Positions 26,402-36,900 of a DNA stretch of 64,000 nt are shown piece after piece; the stretch's first letter is position 1, and every line of letters begins with the position of its first letter. Origin of the DNA: 2-12-FULL-35-15 sp036386835 (GTDB lineage Bacteria; Bacteroidota; Bacteroidia; 2-12-FULL-35-15); the NCBI GenBank assembly GCA_036386835.1, contig DASVUX010000029.1, positions 20,566-84,565 on the forward strand, given 5' to 3'. Below the pieces are notes generated by a model. The model saw only the letters and a list, made by a program, of their open reading frames with translations, ran no database searches and had not been told where the DNA came from. The translations under genes were made by a program, and so were the position numbers.

Positions 26402-26749
26402 ATGAACTGGCAGAATATTTCAGATGAAGACCAGCTGGCGATCCTTCACAAGCGGTCATTTGATCCTGGAACCCAAGCCGTGTTAATATTTAAGCATAGT
26501 CCTCGTTGTTCCATTAGTGTAATGGCCAAAGACCGCCTCGAAAGAAAATGGTCGCTTGATCCTGAAAAATACCCTGTATTTCTTATTGATGTACTTGCTG
26601 CCCGGCCGGCTTCGTTGCGCGTTGCTGACCAATACGAGGTTGAGCACCAGTCTCCGCAGTTATTGGTGATCAAAAATGGCATTAGCACTTACAATGCTTC
26701 CCACTCCGGCATCTCCTATGATGAAATAAGCGGTTTTCTTAATAGTTAA
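26402..26749 (+). CDS. ytxJ: YtxJ-family bacilliredoxin-like protein
   Basis: A 115-aa thioredoxin-fold protein of the monothiol type. The active-site region is IFKHSPRCSISVMAK, with a single Cys (C36) followed by S-I-S instead of a second Cys, as in YtxJ of the bacillithiol system. It also has YPVFLIDVLAARP and QYEVEHQSPQLLVI (cis-Pro region). It would remove bacillithiol from S-bacillithiolated proteins, implying that the organism makes bacillithiol, which is plausible for Bacteroidota. ATG 26402 (MNWQNI) fits the family start. Its 3' end overlaps osmC-like by 11 bases, convergently. Confidence 0.88.
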   Translation: MNWQNISDEDQLAILHKRSFDPGTQAVLIFKHSPRCSISVMAKDRLERKWSLDPEKYPVFLIDVLAARPASLRVADQYEVEHQSPQLLVIKNGISTYNASHSGISYDEISGFLNS

Positions 26750-27143
26750 ATATTATTGTCTGTTTTAATTCAGTGTTCAGGCTTTTTGCTACCGGGCAGG
26801 TCCTTGCAGCATTTTCAAGCAATTGTTTCTGCTGGTCGCTGTACTTTCCCGGTGGCATTGTAAATTCCACTATGATCTCAATCACCCTCCTCGGGTCGCT
26901 CGCCATGATCTTGGTAATATCTGCAGTGGTACCCTCAATACTCATTTCGTGCCTGGAAGCCACAATTCCCATGATGGTGAGCATGCAGCTTCCCAGGGAA
27001 GTAGCAAGCAGGTCAGTTGGTGAAAAAGCTTCCCCTTTGCCGTTATTATCGGGCGGTGCATCGGTTATGATTGTGTTCCCGGACAAAAGATGTGAGGCTT
27101 CGGTTCTCAGGTTTCCCTGGTAAGTAATTTTAGAGGTTTTCAT
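26739..27143 (-). CDS. OsmC-family peroxiredoxin-like protein
   Basis: A 134-aa OsmC-fold protein. The two redox cysteines are in LGSCMLTIMG (C53) and ARTCPVAKSL (C116), the classic spacing. SPTDLLATSLGSC is the family signature. OsmC/Ohr proteins reduce organic hydroperoxides; this one belongs to the general OsmC branch rather than clear Ohr. It converges on the ytxJ-like gene, placing two thiol-redox genes side by side. Confidence 0.93.
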   Translation of the reverse strand: MKTSKITYQGNLRTEASHLLSGNTIITDAPPDNNGKGEAFSPTDLLATSLGSCMLTIMGIVASRHEMSIEGTTADITKIMASDPRRVIEIIVEFTMPPGKYSDQQKQLLENAARTCPVAKSLNTELKQTIIFNY

Positions 27144-27175
27144 GAATAAAATTTAAGATTTCGCGTTAAAATCAT

Positions 27176-27183
27176 TACATTTG
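27176..27183 (+). promoter_or_regulatory. Candidate -7 box (TACATTTG) for the 27203 gene
   Basis: TACATTTG is an exact TAnnTTTG match 20 bases before the ATG. The -33 position has TTT rather than TTG. Confidence 0.4.
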
Positions 27184-27202
27184 TAAGAACAAAGATAATT
27201 GA

Positions 27203-27970
27203 ATGTTAAGGAAGATCTCCTCTGTTTTAATCTTTACTTTTTTCATTCCTGCAGCAATATTTTCCCAGGAACTGAAAGATGATCTCACGCGGCTTCAAAA
27301 CGGTGAAGATGTAAATGTATTATACAGGAACGAATCCTCTTTCGGTATATTCGGGCATACGGCAGGCGGAATCGGGATCGGGTACAGGAGAGGCCAGCAT
27401 GTGAGCGGTACCAGGAAGCGGATGCTGGAAGTAGAAGCCCAGAACTTTAAACACCCTAAAGAAGTAAAAAGCGTTAATTCATACTTCGAAAATTCAAAAG
27501 GTTTTAATTACGGTAAACTCAATTCGTTTTTTATAATCCGGCCAGGTGTTGGATTTCAGAATATATTGTACCAGAAAAGCGATAAAAAAAGTGTTGAGAT
27601 CAGGTATTCCTATTTCCTTGGGGCCTCTCTTGCCTTTGCAAAGCCGGTGTATTTGGAGATTGTCCGTGATCCGCAGGATGGGGTGGTTTCCACCGAAAGG
27701 TATGACCCGGAAGTACATTCCATTGACGTTATTTATGGTAAAGCACCTTTTTTTAAAGGCGTGGATAAAACAAAAATTTATCCGGGCGGGTATGCAAAGC
27801 TCGCACTAAGCTTTGAATATGCCGACAGGTATAACGGTATAAAAGCGATTGAAACAGGTGTTGTATTCGATATTTATCCCAAGGTATTGCCAATGATGGC
27901 TTACAATAAGAACCAGCAGGTATTTGCTTCCTTATTCCTCAAGATCATCTGGGGAAAAAAATGGTTCTGA
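27203..27970 (+). CDS. Outer-membrane-type protein of unknown function upstream of lipA
   Basis: A 255-aa protein with signal peptide MLRKISSVLIFTFFIPAAIFSQ. It has beta-strand-like alternation (GGIGIGYRRGQHVSG, SFFIIRPGVGFQNIL, IRYSYFLGASLAFAKPVYLEI, FASLFLKIIWGKKWF) and an aromatic C-terminal residue, pointing to a small outer-membrane barrel. I do not recognise a named family. It precedes lipA by 18 bases on the same strand, so the two may be co-transcribed, although a functional link to lipoylation is not evident. Confidence 0.72.
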   Translation: MLRKISSVLIFTFFIPAAIFSQELKDDLTRLQNGEDVNVLYRNESSFGIFGHTAGGIGIGYRRGQHVSGTRKRMLEVEAQNFKHPKEVKSVNSYFENSKGFNYGKLNSFFIIRPGVGFQNILYQKSDKKSVEIRYSYFLGASLAFAKPVYLEIVRDPQDGVVSTERYDPEVHSIDVIYGKAPFFKGVDKTKIYPGGYAKLALSFEYADRYNGIKAIETGVVFDIYPKVLPMMAYNKNQQVFASLFLKIIWGKKWF

Positions 27971-27988
27971 TCACAGAAGAATTTAAAG

Positions 27989-28867
27989 ATGGCTGAAAGT
28001 ACAATTGAAATTGCGGACGAGCCGAAGTTCAAACGCAAACCCGACTGGTTACGGGTTAAGCTGCCAACCGGTAAGGAGTATGCCGAAGTAAGAAAAATAG
28101 TTTCCACTCACAAGCTCCATACGATCTGCGAAAGCGGAAATTGCCCCAACATGGGGGAATGCTGGGGTGCAGGCACTGCCACCTTTATGATACTGGGCAA
28201 TATCTGCACGCGTTCCTGCGGTTTTTGTGCTGTGGCTACCGGCCGGCCTCTTCCTGCCGACCTGAAAGAGCCTGAGCGTGTTGCGGAGTCGGTAAGGCTC
28301 ATGAATATCAAACATTGTGTGATCACTTCGGTTGACCGGGATGACCTTAAGGATGGCGGTTCCATTATCTGGGTTGAGACCATCAATGCGATCCGCAGGG
28401 CAAGCCCCCAGACAAAATTTGAAACACTCATTCCTGACTTCCAGGGCAAATGGGAAAACCTCCAGAGGATCATAGATGTTAACCCGGATATTGTTTCCCA
28501 TAACCTGGAAACGGTTCGCAGGCTGACTAAACAAGTAAGGATCCAGGCCAAATATGACAGGAGCCTGGAGGTTATAAAGAGGCTGCATGATGCGGGTGTG
28601 AAGACCAAATCTGGGATAATGCTCGGACTTGGCGAAACGGAACAAGAAATCTACGAAACAATGGATGATCTGAGGAATGCAGGTTGTGACGTTCTTACAA
28701 TGGGCCAGTATCTTCAACCTACCCCGAAACATTTGCCTGTGGCTGAATTTATAAGGCCCGAGGTATTTGCGAAATATAAAGAAGAAGGTCTTAAAAAAGG
28801 GTTCAGGTTCGTGGAAAGCGGTCCGCTCGTAAGATCTTCCTATCATGCTGAAAAGCATATTTTTTAA
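27989..28867 (+). CDS. lipA: Lipoyl synthase
   Basis: A 292-aa radical-SAM enzyme that inserts two sulfur atoms into protein-bound octanoyl groups. The auxiliary cluster cysteines are in HTICESGNCPNMGECW (C47, C52, C58) and the radical-SAM cluster is CTRSCGFC (C73, C77, C80). The family motifs DRDDLKDGGS, VSHNLETV and GLGETEQEI are present. The C-terminus has the RSSYHAE serine motif that coordinates the auxiliary cluster. Its substrates would include the two lipoyl domains of PdhC in this window. Confidence 0.98.
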   Translation: MAESTIEIADEPKFKRKPDWLRVKLPTGKEYAEVRKIVSTHKLHTICESGNCPNMGECWGAGTATFMILGNICTRSCGFCAVATGRPLPADLKEPERVAESVRLMNIKHCVITSVDRDDLKDGGSIIWVETINAIRRASPQTKFETLIPDFQGKWENLQRIIDVNPDIVSHNLETVRRLTKQVRIQAKYDRSLEVIKRLHDAGVKTKSGIMLGLGETEQEIYETMDDLRNAGCDVLTMGQYLQPTPKHLPVAEFIRPEVFAKYKEEGLKKGFRFVESGPLVRSSYHAEKHIF

Positions 28868-28924
28868 ATGATGTTTTATATTTGAATTTTTTTGGGAAAA
28901 CCATCTTCAAAATAATTAAATTAT

Positions 28925-28932
28925 TATATTTG
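28925..28932 (+). promoter_or_regulatory. Candidate -7 box (TATATTTG) for the M43 protease gene
   Basis: TATATTTG is an exact TAnnTTTG match 34 bases before the ATG; a second TATATTTG lies about 48 bases further upstream. A clear TTG at 19-base spacing is lacking. Confidence 0.4.
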
Positions 28933-28966
28933 TAACTCACATCCCTTTCAATAATTATTAGGTACT

Positions 28967-31666
28967 ATGAAAAATAATCTTTACAAACTAATTTTAGGTT
29001 TAGTTTTAGGAACGAGCGTTTCGGCTTACGGCCAGTTTAAATGCGGAACGACCGAAGCAATGAGAAAGCTGGTAGAGAAGCATCCGGAACTGGCAGGTGC
29101 TTTAAATGCTGAAACCCCGGACTTAAGCGGATTTCAGATGCGCAGCCCGAATTATGACAGCACTACGCTATATATCGTGCCTGTTGTATTTCACGTGCTT
29201 CATACAAATGGGAGTGAGAATATCTCAGATGCCCAGATCTTTGACCAGATAGCAATTCTAAATGAAGATTTCAGGAAGATGAATGCGGATACAGCAACTG
29301 TTGATTCAGCATTCTATGATAATATGGCGGATTCCCGTATTGAGTTCAGGCTTGCCCAGCTTGACCCGAACGGGAACTGTACAAACGGTATTGACCGGAT
29401 CTATTCCCGTCTGACAAACAATGCGGATGATAATTCCAAACTTAACCAATGGCCGCGCGATAAATACTTAAACGTGTGGGTAGTAAATACAATGGCAAGT
29501 GTTGGTACTGCAGGATATGCATATTATCCTTCAGCAACGGCAAGCCCTTTATTTCCGTATGACGGTATCATCATCCTTAACGATTATATCGGGAGCATAG
29601 GAACTGGTGCGACAGGAAGATCACGTGCACTTACTCATGAAATTGGGCATTATCTGAACTTACCTCATACATGGGGAAGTACCAATGAGCCTGGTGTTGC
29701 CTGCGGTGATGACGGAGTTGGTGATACACCAATGACGAAAGGCCACACAGCTTGTTCTGCGGTGGATAAATACGCTCACGCTTGTGAATTTTATCCGATT
29801 AGTAATGCTGCCCGTTACACCTTTAATGATGTTACCACAGGATCGGGTACGGTAGATCCTACACCTAATGACACAACCAACAGCATTAGCCTGTTGCCTT
29901 TTACTGCGGTGAATGTTTCTTCCAACCCAACCGCAAACGGAAGATTTGAGTTTTCCAACTGGGGTACAGGTGCAACCAACGGAGCAACAACTTACGCTTC
30001 AATGACCGGTGCTTTGAGTACAACTAAATATTATGAGTTTAGTATCAGTCCAAGGTCAGTAGATACATCAATGACCATCACTGGGATTTCCTTTGTTGTT
30101 AACAGGTCTGCTACAGGTCCGAGAACATGGGCAATCCGGTCGAGCTTAAACAATTTTACTACCAATATTACTCCAACTATCAGCCCTGCAAATACGAATC
30201 TGATGATTCCTGCATCAACTACTGTCTGGATGATGAAGTTCGATTCAACCCAGTCGCAGATCGGCTGTAAAGTTACTTTGCCTTCAAATACCTATACAAC
30301 TGTCTCCCCTATCAGATTCAGGATCTACGCATTTAATGCTGAAGATGCCCTGGGTTCGTTCGGAATTGACAGTGTTCAGGTTATCGGAACATTTGGTGTG
30401 GTAGAGAATACTGAAAACTTCATGGATTATTCTTATTGTTCCAAAATGTACACAAGAGGCCAAAAAGAACGTATGCGTACTGCTTTATCAAGTACTATTG
30501 CTAACCGCGCTAATCTTTGGTCCGCTTCCAACCATGCATTTACCGGAATTTTAAATCCACAGAACTGCGTTCCTTTGCCAGAGTTTTCTTACAACAAGAT
30601 CAGGATCTGTGCCGGTAATTCTGTTGTCTTCACAAAGAACATTCAACGTGGGACACCTGACAGTCTCCGCTGGAGATTCCAGGGAGGAGTACCTGCAACA
30701 TCCACATCAATGGCGAACAATATTACCGTTAATTACCCAAATCCAGGATTATACACTGTTTCATTAACAGCATACAATTCTGCGGGTACGGATTCAGTTG
30801 TTAAAACTGATATTATCAGGGTAGATGGCAATTGGGCTGATATTAACACCGGTGGTTCTTTCCTTGAAGATTTCCAGAATACTTCTGATTTCTACTGGAA
30901 ATGGCAGGTACACGATATCGATAACAACGGCAAAACCTGGTATGTAAGCAATGTTGGTTATAACAGCACGAAAGCTGTTGTTATGACGGCACATGACAAT
31001 TATGCAAATGATGTTGATGAGTTGTTAAGTCCTTCTTTTAATCTGGATTATACCAGCGGTAACGTAATGACATTCAGATGTGCGGCTGCTTCTGCAGGTC
31101 TTACAGGAGCTGAAGTAAATGACAAGCTTGATCTTTATGTAACGAGCAATTGTGGTGTGAACTGGACACTCTTGAAGAGCTTCCATGACAGCACGCTGAT
31201 CAATAACGGGTATCATCCTAACTATTTTACTCCGACTTCGCCAACTCAGTGGGCATTCCGGTCAGTTCCAATTCCTGCGTTATATGCAACAGGAAACACA
31301 AGATTCAAATTCCAGTACACTACAGGTGCAGCAAGTAATAGTATTTATCTTGATGATATCAATATTACCGGAGTTGTTGGAATCGATGAGAACAATGATG
31401 CTGTTGCAAGCATGTCAGTTTATCCTAACCCGACAAGCCAGGCAGCTACAGTGGCTTACCAGTTAAGTTCTAAAGCTGATACCAGGATTGAAGTTATGGA
31501 TGTACTTGGGAAAGTAATTTTCTCCCAGGTTAACAAAAACCAGGCTGACGGAAATTACTCGGTAACAATTTCGAAACAGAACCTTGAGTTAAGAAATGGT
31601 ATCTATTTCGTTAAGTTAACTGTGAATGATAAGTCGGCTACAAAGAAGCTAATTGTTACACAATAG
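28967..31666 (+). CDS. T9SS-exported M43 (pappalysin-type) zinc metalloprotease
   Basis: An 899-aa protein with a signal peptide ending AYGQ. The protease domain (about 65-280) has VVFHVLHTNGSENISDAQI near its start, the zinc motif HEIGHYLNLPHTWG (224-237) and a Met-turn candidate in ENFMDYSYCSKMYT; an additional beta domain (about 300-475) is inserted before that Met-turn, which is unusual. After it come a PKD domain (FQGGVPATSTS, YPNPGLYTVSLTAYNSAG), a choice-of-anchor/MAM-like jelly roll (SFNLDYTSGNVMTFR, YLDDINITGV) and a T9SS CTD (VYPNPTSQAATVAY, VMDVLGKVIFSQ, GIYFVKLTVN, KKLIVTQ). Extracellular proteolysis is the likely role. Confidence 0.9.
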   Translation: MKNNLYKLILGLVLGTSVSAYGQFKCGTTEAMRKLVEKHPELAGALNAETPDLSGFQMRSPNYDSTTLYIVPVVFHVLHTNGSENISDAQIFDQIAILNEDFRKMNADTATVDSAFYDNMADSRIEFRLAQLDPNGNCTNGIDRIYSRLTNNADDNSKLNQWPRDKYLNVWVVNTMASVGTAGYAYYPSATASPLFPYDGIIILNDYIGSIGTGATGRSRALTHEIGHYLNLPHTWGSTNEPGVACGDDGVGDTPMTKGHTACSAVDKYAHACEFYPISNAARYTFNDVTTGSGTVDPTPNDTTNSISLLPFTAVNVSSNPTANGRFEFSNWGTGATNGATTYASMTGALSTTKYYEFSISPRSVDTSMTITGISFVVNRSATGPRTWAIRSSLNNFTTNITPTISPANTNLMIPASTTVWMMKFDSTQSQIGCKVTLPSNTYTTVSPIRFRIYAFNAEDALGSFGIDSVQVIGTFGVVENTENFMDYSYCSKMYTRGQKERMRTALSSTIANRANLWSASNHAFTGILNPQNCVPLPEFSYNKIRICAGNSVVFTKNIQRGTPDSLRWRFQGGVPATSTSMANNITVNYPNPGLYTVSLTAYNSAGTDSVVKTDIIRVDGNWADINTGGSFLEDFQNTSDFYWKWQVHDIDNNGKTWYVSNVGYNSTKAVVMTAHDNYANDVDELLSPSFNLDYTSGNVMTFRCAAASAGLTGAEVNDKLDLYVTSNCGVNWTLLKSFHDSTLINNGYHPNYFTPTSPTQWAFRSVPIPALYATGNTRFKFQYTTGAASNSIYLDDINITGVVGIDENNDAVASMSVYPNPTSQAATVAYQLSSKADTRIEVMDVLGKVIFSQVNKNQADGNYSVTISKQNLELRNGIYFVKLTVNDKSATKKLIVTQ

Positions 31667-31685
31667 TATTTTATAGTATAGCTTG

Positions 31686-31718
31686 AAAACGCCCTCTGCA
31701 AAGAGGGCGTTTTTTTTT
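31686..31718 (+). terminator. Rho-independent terminator after the M43 protease gene
   Basis: Stem AAAACGCCCTCT/AGAGGGCGTTTT with loop GCAA, followed by a run of T. Confidence 0.9.
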
Positions 31719-31789
31719 AAATATGCGCTGATGTTTTTTGAAGAGGATGAATTGATTTCATTTTATCTTTACGGAAAATAATTTCACAG

Positions 31790-32785
31790 ATGAAAAAGAT
31801 AAAAGTAGCGATCAATGGTTTTGGGCGTATCGGGAGGGTTTCTTTCCGGCTTATGCTTGAAAAGGGGAATATAGAGGTGGTAGCGATCAATGATCTTACT
31901 GACAGTAAAACATTGGCGCATTTACTTAAGTATGATTCTGTTCATGGCCGGATTAAAGCTGTTGTGGGTTTCGAAGATAAAACCTTGATCGTTGATGGCA
32001 GGAAAATACCGGTATATGCAGAAAAGGACCCCTCTGCGCTTCCCTGGAAAGCTCTTGATGTAGATGTGGTAATTGAATCCACAGGGTTCTTTCTTAACAA
32101 GGAAACAGCAGGCAAACACATAGCTGCCGGTGCCAAAAAGGTGATTATTTCTGCACCGCCTGATAATAATGAAATTAAAACCGTAGTGCTTGGGATTAAT
32201 GATGAGATACTGAAAGGCGATGATAATATAATTTCAAATGCATCATGTACTACTAACTGCGCAGCGCCAATGATCAAAATCCTTGACGAGAACTGGGGCC
32301 TTGAAGACGGTTATATCACCACGGTGCATTCATATACGGGTGACCAGAGGCTGCACGATGCTCCTCACAAGGATTTGCGGAGGGCACGGGCTGCCGCCTT
32401 GTCAATTGTTCCCACATCTACAGGTGCCGCAAAAGCGATCACTAAAATTTTTCCTCACCTTGAAGGAAAGCTTGGCGGCTGCGGAATGCGTGTCCCTGTT
32501 CCTGATGGTTCTCTGACAGATATCACCTGTGTGCTCAAGAAAAAAGTAACGGTAGCAGAAATCAATGCTGCGTTTAAGAAAGCGGCAGAGGGGAATCTGA
32601 AAGGAATTCTCGAATATACCGAGGACAAGATCGTATCCATAGATATTGTTGGAAATCCGCATTCATGTATTTATGATGCAGAGTTTACATCTGTTATCGG
32701 GAATATGGTAAAAGTGATCGGATGGTATGATAATGAATATGGGTATTCCAGCAGGCTCTGTGACCTGGTCACAAAGATCGGTTAG
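31790..32785 (+). CDS. gap: Glyceraldehyde-3-phosphate dehydrogenase
   Basis: A 331-aa NAD-dependent glycolytic enzyme. The Rossmann start INGFGRIGRVSFR, the catalytic SNASCTTNCAAP (Cys153) and the C-terminal GWYDNEYGYSSRL are all present; length is normal. The start is at ATG 31790 with TTTTG and TATCTTTA boxes upstream (a weak promoter match). It converges on the small membrane protein gene with four bases between. Confidence 0.98.
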   Translation: MKKIKVAINGFGRIGRVSFRLMLEKGNIEVVAINDLTDSKTLAHLLKYDSVHGRIKAVVGFEDKTLIVDGRKIPVYAEKDPSALPWKALDVDVVIESTGFFLNKETAGKHIAAGAKKVIISAPPDNNEIKTVVLGINDEILKGDDNIISNASCTTNCAAPMIKILDENWGLEDGYITTVHSYTGDQRLHDAPHKDLRRARAAALSIVPTSTGAAKAITKIFPHLEGKLGGCGMRVPVPDGSLTDITCVLKKKVTVAEINAAFKKAAEGNLKGILEYTEDKIVSIDIVGNPHSCIYDAEFTSVIGNMVKVIGWYDNEYGYSSRLCDLVTKIG

Positions 32786-32789
32786 GGCA

Positions 32790-33188
32790 TCAGAGGATCC
32801 TTCCGTTGTATTTTCTAAGGCTGTCCGGCTGGGCTATATCAAACTCGTTATATTCATCTTCCGTGATAAGTAAACGGCTTAAGCCGGGATCATCCCTGAA
32901 ATACACCAGAGGAAAAGTGCACTTAAGAAAATAATTATCTTCTTTAGTCCAGCCATGATATTTCTGGCAATGCTTATATTTTCTGCCATTGACGGAATAT
33001 TCAAAATAAATCCAGCAGCCATTTGTGTTGTATTCCCCGAGATTATCATGTTCAACTATAGTTGCAGTTGTCAGTTTCGGATTCGCCTTTATCTTTTTAA
33101 TATCCCCGCTCTTGCTAAAAATGCCGATGATCCCAAACACTGCAATTACAGCTACAGGAATCAATGTAAGTTTTAGTTTTTTTGACAA
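32790..33188 (-). CDS. Single-pass membrane protein of unknown function
   Basis: A 132-aa protein with an N-terminal hydrophobic segment (LIPVAVIAVFGIIGIF) that could be a membrane anchor, then a soluble part containing TATIVEHDNLGEYNTNG and IYFEYSVNGRKYKHC. The latter pattern resembles the beta-strand pair of DUF3592-like domains, but the match is too weak to assign. It is the last gene of the leftward gatB-tlpA-M1-lpxH run, 28 bases after lpxH. Confidence 0.65.
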   Translation of the reverse strand: MSKKLKLTLIPVAVIAVFGIIGIFSKSGDIKKIKANPKLTTATIVEHDNLGEYNTNGCWIYFEYSVNGRKYKHCQKYHGWTKEDNYFLKCTFPLVYFRDDPGLSRLLITEDEYNEFDIAQPDSLRKYNGRIL

Positions 33189-33216
33189 AATGTTTCTTTT
33201 AAGATTGAAAGAGTTG

Positions 33217-33966
33217 CTATTTGTAAGCTTTCAGCTCAAGGCTGCTGCCGTCAAATACAGCATAACTGTTATAGTTTACCCATTCTCCAAGGTTAATATA
33301 CCTGCTGTTCTCACTTAACCTGATATCAAGCGGAAGATGCCTGTGACCGAAAATAAAAAAATCGAAATGCTCTTTTTTTAATACCTCTTTTGCATAGATA
33401 GCTAACCATTCCTTTTCCTCACCAAGAAATTTTATGTCTTGCGGGCCACTGGAAACTCTGCTTTTTCGCGACCAGAAATGTGCCATTCCAAAGCCAAGGT
33501 TCGGATGGAGCCTTGCGAACATCCATTGACTGACCTTATTAGCGAAAACCTTTTTAATGAACTTGTAACCATGATCACCCGGGCCTAAGCCGTCACCATG
33601 TCCAAGATAAAATTTTTTATTGTTATATGTTCTGCTGATCGGGGCGCGGTGAATGGTAATGCCGAGCTCTTTCGGGAGATAATCGAACATCCACATATCA
33701 TGGTTGCCGGTGAAAAATGAAACCGGGATTCCCGAATCGTTGATCTCTGCGATCTTACCAAGCAGGCGGACAAACCCTTTAGGAACTGAATGCCTGTGTT
33801 CGAACCAGAAATCAAAAACATCTCCCATCAGGAAGATCTCTTCGGCATCATGTTTAATTTCATCAAGCCACTTAACAATAAGCTTCTCTCTTTTAAGACT
33901 GCTCTCAAAATCAGGAACGCCAAGATGAAAGTCGGAAGCGAAATATATTTTTTTGCCGGGTTTCAT
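33217..33966 (-). CDS. lpxH: UDP-2,3-diacylglucosamine diphosphatase LpxH-like
   Basis: A 249-aa calcineurin-like metallophosphoesterase. Metal-binding motifs in order are SDFHLG, GDVFDFW, GNHD, LGHGDGLGPGD and FGHRHLP. It hydrolyses UDP-2,3-diacylglucosamine to lipid X in lipid A synthesis at the inner membrane face. In Bacteroidota this clade is the usual LpxH. It starts nine bases after the M1 peptidase gene, so it is probably co-translated, and lpxK for a later lipid A step lies at 42475. Confidence 0.9.
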   Translation of the reverse strand: MKPGKKIYFASDFHLGVPDFESSLKREKLIVKWLDEIKHDAEEIFLMGDVFDFWFEHRHSVPKGFVRLLGKIAEINDSGIPVSFFTGNHDMWMFDYLPKELGITIHRAPISRTYNNKKFYLGHGDGLGPGDHGYKFIKKVFANKVSQWMFARLHPNLGFGMAHFWSRKSRVSSGPQDIKFLGEEKEWLAIYAKEVLKKEHFDFFIFGHRHLPLDIRLSENSRYINLGEWVNYNSYAVFDGSSLELKAYK

Positions 33967-33975
33967 TTTACTTTT

Positions 33976-36900
33976 CTATAATGAGAAATCTCTGACCAGG
34001 TTAAACGGATTCAGAAGGTTGATGTTAAGCGTAAACCGGATTGTTTCAGGATAGCTAAGGCCATTGGCCAGTTTATAGGCTTTGAAATCGTTGCAGATCA
34101 GGACAGGGAAAAATACCTCGAAAATATTTTTACGAATGAATAAGCATACACCGGCATCATAAAGGAACTGGTCTTTATTGATCCCGTCTTCTCCGCAGGT
34201 CCCAAGATCAGCATAAAAGCCGACAGGAATCTTCATGTTCCCCAGGGTGGATTTTAAATTCACCGCGGTAAGCCATTTACCGGACTGACCGTTAGCGGAA
34301 TAGAATTTAAACCCTCCGTCCCGCTCAGTCATCTGGTTTGCCAGGATCCCGTCAGTTTCAGTTCTTCCCAGGTAGATATTATCATAAAGATAATCCTGGT
34401 AACCTCTCCAGCCGCTCATGCGAAAACGGTATAAACCTGCGAACCCCGGCTCGGTTCCAACGAAAGTTCCTGCAAAGAACCTCACATCAAAGCTTTTATT
34501 TTTGTTTTTGAATTTGTAACTGTAGTTTGCTGTAAGTGCGACCTTTTGCATGGTGCCCATTCCATGCTGAATATTTAGATTCAATCCATATGGCATTACT
34601 GCATGACTTTTTGAGAAACTATAGTTAAGATCGCTGAAGAATTCATTAGCTATGGTTCTTTCAGCAATATAATCCGAAGTATTTAAGCCAACAGAAATAT
34701 TGTACTTGTAATTATCCTTCATTATCATGATGTAGCGATAGTGAATTTTATTAGTGTAAGGACTCCTGGCTCTTTTCTTTTTTAGTTCAAGATTTAATTC
34801 AGGTGCAATTTTGGTAAAGTGCAGATCAAAAGGAGCATTAGAAAATGCATACCGCGCAGCAGTGATACCAACAGACATTTTTTGCAAGCCTTGCGGATAG
34901 GTATTAAAGGCAATATGCCCATAACCTGTCAGCGATTTGGTAGTATGACTGTACATCGGCATTAACTGATACTCAAATTTCTTCTGAGGAAGGAAATTAT
35001 TGTATACAGCCAGTCCGAACATCCATTTATTATAATTATTCCAACCGGCAACAGGCGTCCAGTAGATCTGCGACTTATCCGGGTGGTCGAGGCTTCCAAG
35101 GAATTTGATACTTACAGGTTCTGCTTTTTTGAACAGGCCCCTGGTGCGGATAGTGTTATTATTCCTGTTGACCTCGGGCATATTTTCAGGATAATCAATT
35201 TTGAAATAATCGATATCAGCAGGCGGGAACCCTAGGACCGCTTTCCCTTCAAAACCTTCATACATCACTTCGCCAACGGGCTTATCATTCTTAATCCCAT
35301 AGATGATAACCGGCCCGTTGATCTCTCTTTTGTTCTTTACCCCGATATCCCATGCCCCATCCTGTCTCTTCTTTACGAAGGCAACTTTATAATCCAGTTT
35401 TTTAGTGGAGCCAACCAGGTCGGTAAAAAACCAATTGAGGTCCTTTCCCGTTTCAGTTTCCAATACCTTTTTAAGATCGGCAGGCTGCGGATGTTTGAAA
35501 TGCCACAGGTCGAAGTACTTTCGCATAGCGGCATCATAGGCTTCATCACCAAGATACTTTTTCAGGTAATCGAAGGCAAGTGCGGTTTTAGAATACACGT
35601 CTCCACCGTAATTGAAAGAAGTATAATCATAAGAAGGTGTTTCTATTGGCTGGTCTTCGTTCTGTGCTGCTGCGATGATGTATGCAAGGTAGTACTGGTA
35701 TTTCTGCTTGTAATGGTCAATATCAAGGCCCTTTCCAATGAAATCTACCATTCCGTCTGTCAGTTTCTTATCCGGGTATTTGGTTTCGACATAGCGCAGT
35801 TCATTTGCCGAGTTCAACCCTTCATCCAGCCAGGGATGTTCGCGTTCATTGGATCCGAGCATTCCATAGAACCAGTTGTGGCCTACTTCATGGGTGATCA
35901 CCACGTCCAGCTGAAAGTCATTCCCTGAGGAACCAATCACGGTAATATTGGGATATTCCATCCCGCCTCCAGCGCTTATCGTTCCGTCAACAGCCGTGCA
36001 ATGATTGTAAGGGTAATCGCCATTCCATAATGAATAGTAGTAAATGGCATCATTCATATATTTAATGCTTTTTTTCCACAGGTTTCCTTCTGCATTGGTG
36101 AACATGACCCAGGTATCAACCTTATGCTTTGTATGCGGAGTTATAACTTCGCCTTTCAGCACATGATAACGTTTATCGCAGAACCATGCAAAGTCGTGAA
36201 CATTAACCTGCTTAAAACGAATTGTTTTCGTGGTGCTGTCAGAGAGTGGGAACGCGAGGTCCTTAGGGTCGAAACTTTCAATCGCTTCTGTGGCTTTTAC
36301 TTTTTCATCGAGCCATTGTTTCTCTGCTTCAGCATCCGTCATATCACCCGTGGCACCAAGAACATAATTCTTCGGGAGCGTGATGCTCACATCAAAGCTT
36401 CCAAATTCCGAATAAAACTCACCCTGATTCAGGTAGGGCATCTGGTTCCATCCGTTTTTATCATAAACGGCTGGCTTCGGATACCATTGCGTGATTTGGT
36501 AGGACTGACCGATATGTCCGAGCCGGGATATTTTTCCGGATGGGATTTTGACATGAAAGGGTGTTGTGATAATGATCCTGCTGCCGCTCTTTAACTGCTC
36601 GTTCAGGTAGATCTTGCAAATATCCGTGCTGTCTTTTAGGATCTCCCATCTGACGGGTTTGCCGTCAACCTTAAAATCAATCATGTCGATAAAACCTCTT
36701 TCACTCTCTTTGGAATAATAAAGGTCGGTTTCACCATTCTCAAGGTTCTGTTTTGCAAGGGCCGTGGTGTTATCCTTGTAAGCATTCGGCCAGAGGTGCA
36801 TATACAAATAGCTTAATGCATCAGGGGAATTATTAATGTATTCAATCCTTTCTTCAGCATTCAGTTCATGCTTAACATCATCGAGCTTTACGCTGATGGT

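Noticed and set aside
28049..28858. Long minus-strand frame (269 codons) opposite lipA
   Set aside because: lipA on the plus strand is certain from its Cys motifs; the opposite frame has no domain and reflects codon bias.
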